64,000 nucleotides of DNA from Thermogemmatispora sp042408735. Its GTDB lineage: Bacteria > Chloroflexota > Ktedonobacteria > Ktedonobacterales > Ktedonobacteraceae. The DNA is taken from assembly GCF_042408735.1 (NCBI RefSeq), contig NZ_JBHOQV010000128.1, positions 1 to 64,000 of the forward strand, in the 5' to 3' direction. Below the pieces are notes generated by a model. The model had not been told where the DNA came from and ran no database searches. It saw only the letters and a program-made list of their open reading frames with translations. A program made the position numbers and the translations under genes. Shown in pieces: positions 62,774 through 64,000 of the stretch (position 1 is its first letter; every line of letters begins with the position of its first letter).

Positions 62774-64000
62774 TTAGCCCGTGCCGAGCAACCAGCCCAG
62801 ACGAGCCACTCCGGGCATACTGCCGTAGGGACTCTCCTTTAGACGCTGGTAAAGAAGATGGAGGTAGGCTAAGGCCCGGCGGGCGTTGAGGACGCGGGCT
62901 TCGCCAGCGGCCTGAATAGCCAGGGTCGTTGCCGCCTCGTACTCCTTAAGCTCCAGATGGGCCAGGGCCCGGTAGATCACAATGAAAAGCCGGCGCGTTA
63001 TGAACAGCGGCTGCGTCTGCTGGCTGGCCTGGTCTAGCTCGCCGAGAGCCTGACGAGCCTGACCCAGGGCCAGCAGCGTTCTGGCTCGACTGAGATGGTA
63101 GTAGCCGGGGTCGGCGGCAAGAAAGTAGGGGTCCTCTGCTTCGCCGCTGTCGCTCAGTAGTCGGCCTGCCTGGTCAAGCAAGGTGAGCGCCTGCTTGCGT
63201 TCAGACTCGTCTCTGGCCAGGTGGGCCAGGATATGTGCGGCCTCCTCCAGCACAAAGCGCTGAACAGATGGACAGGTCTGACCCAGGCGCTCCAAAGCCT
63301 CGTCGGCGCGTTGACGGGCGGCTTCCGTTTCTCCCAGCTCGAAGTGCGCGATTGCCTGCCCAATCAGAGCATTGGCCACCAGATCGGAAGGAACTCCCTC
63401 CGTTGGCTGCTGCCTCTGGCGGCTGGCCTCCTCACAGCGGCGGGCGATCGCCAGGCAGAGCTTGACAAAGGGCAAGGCACGGGCTACCCCATAGAGGTCG
63501 GCCAGACCATCAGCTACTAGTTGCGCATAGTTGAATTCGAGACGTAAAATGCTTTGCAATAGATCTTCATGGATGAGGGGAGCGAGGCGTCTGAGATAGG
63601 TGAGACGGCGCAAGGCCCGTGTCAGTAGCTCTGGTTGCCGCCGAGCTCGGAATTCGGCGTAGAGTTCGGCTTGCTGGCGTTGGTAGGTGATCAGGAGGTC
63701 TTCATCGCTGTTTTCACTGACAAGGAGGAAGGTGGGAGGGGGGGGAGAAGCAAGACCTGGCGCTGGGGGACGGCGCACGTCCAATCCCAGTAGATGGGGA
63801 GGGATGCCCAGGATGGCGGAGAGCATCCGCCGGCGTCGCGGGGAGTCCAGATAGTCGCTGCGATTCTCCATCCGCCGGATCGCTAGTTCTGAAAGGCCCA
63901 GGGCCTCCGCCAGGTCGGCCTGGGTCCAGGACCGCTCGCCGCTTTGTTGGCGCCGGACCTGCTGCAAGCGGTAGTACTTGATGACGGCCCCAGGCAGCGG
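62774..64000 (-). CDS. XRE-type HTH regulator with TPR domain (5' partial)
   Basis: The frame runs off the right edge, so the true start is not visible; the first visible codons read PLPGAVIKYYR. An XRE helix-turn-helix (WTQADLAEALGLSELAIRRMENR) is followed by a Pro-rich linker and a long helical TPR-like region (SRARTLLALGQARQALGELDQA). The pattern matches signal-responsive regulators of the RRNPP-like or Chloroflexi HTH-TPR type. It ends 19 bases from the convergent ABC permease gene. Ligand and target are unknown. Confidence 0.85.
   Translation of the reverse strand, partial: PLPGAVIKYYRLQQVRRQQSGERSWTQADLAEALGLSELAIRRMENRSDYLDSPRRRRMLSAILGIPPHLLGLDVRRPPAPGLASPPPPTFLLVSENSDEDLLITYQRQQAELYAEFRARRQPELLTRALRRLTYLRRLAPLIHEDLLQSILRLEFNYAQLVADGLADLYGVARALPFVKLCLAIARRCEEASRQRQQPTEGVPSDLVANALIGQAIAHFELGETEAARQRADEALERLGQTCPSVQRFVLEEAAHILAHLARDESERKQALTLLDQAGRLLSDSGEAEDPYFLAADPGYYHLSRARTLLALGQARQALGELDQASQQTQPLFITRRLFIVIYRALAHLELKEYEAATTLAIQAAGEARVLNARRALAYLHLLYQRLKESPYGSMPGVARLGWLLGTG

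Overview
The window looks like chromosomal DNA of a GC-rich, monoderm-type bacterium. The likeliest group is Ktedonobacteria (phylum Chloroflexota, Thermogemmatispora-like). This is an inference from gene content, proline/threonine-rich stalk proteins, Ser/Thr kinases with C-terminal sensor domains and strong SigA-type promoters; no rRNA marker is present.

Layout. (1) 1-7.1 kb: housekeeping block clpC (5' cut by the window edge), radA, a PIN-TRAM membrane protein, and ispD-ispF overlapping by ATGA. (2) 7.2-15.3 kb: a coiled-coil two-TM protein with coding repeats, a DinB-like protein, an unknown protein, and a MacA/MacB-type export operon. (3) 15.5-21.3 kb: a decayed IS605-type tnpB element, two look-alike proline/threonine-rich single-pass membrane proteins, and a heavily frameshifted NAD(P)-binding epimerase pseudogene between them. 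(4) 21.3-31.3 kb: a phage-derived structural locus. A leftward arm (Pro-rich protein, prohead protease-capsid fusion, repetitive surface-type protein, small protein, OB-like protein, adaptor-like protein, small membrane protein, tail-like protein) and a rightward arm (portal plus two small proteins) start from two back-to-back near-consensus promoters. No terminase, integrase or lysis gene is visible. (5) 31.9-36.7 kb: DUF1648 protein, alpha/beta hydrolase, ABC-2 transporter, Hsp20, a clear terminator and tRNA-Arg(CCG). (6) 37-44.7 kb: comEA and a frameshifted comEC, a zinc-ribbon membrane protein, a tyrosine-recombinase-like protein lacking catalytic residues, and small proteins. (7) 44.9-49.3 kb: a leftward set made of a TPR-AAA ATPase, a TPR membrane protein and a membrane Ser/Thr kinase. 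(8) 49.8-60.3 kb: a LysM-type membrane protein, then a six-gene leftward catabolic cluster: adenine deaminase, molybdenum hydroxylase FAD and FeS/Mo subunits, alpha-hydroxy-acid oxidase, a threonine-synthase-like protein without its PLP lysine, and a divergent carbamate-kinase-like protein. (9) 60.8-64 kb: a second ABC-2 transporter and an XRE-TPR regulator cut by the right edge.

The points most worth following up are the divergent capsid/portal locus without packaging genes, the catabolic operon with two apparently inactivated enzyme folds, the degenerate recombinase, the damaged comEC, and the coiled-coil/2TM protein with four 75-bp coding repeats plus a partial fifth.
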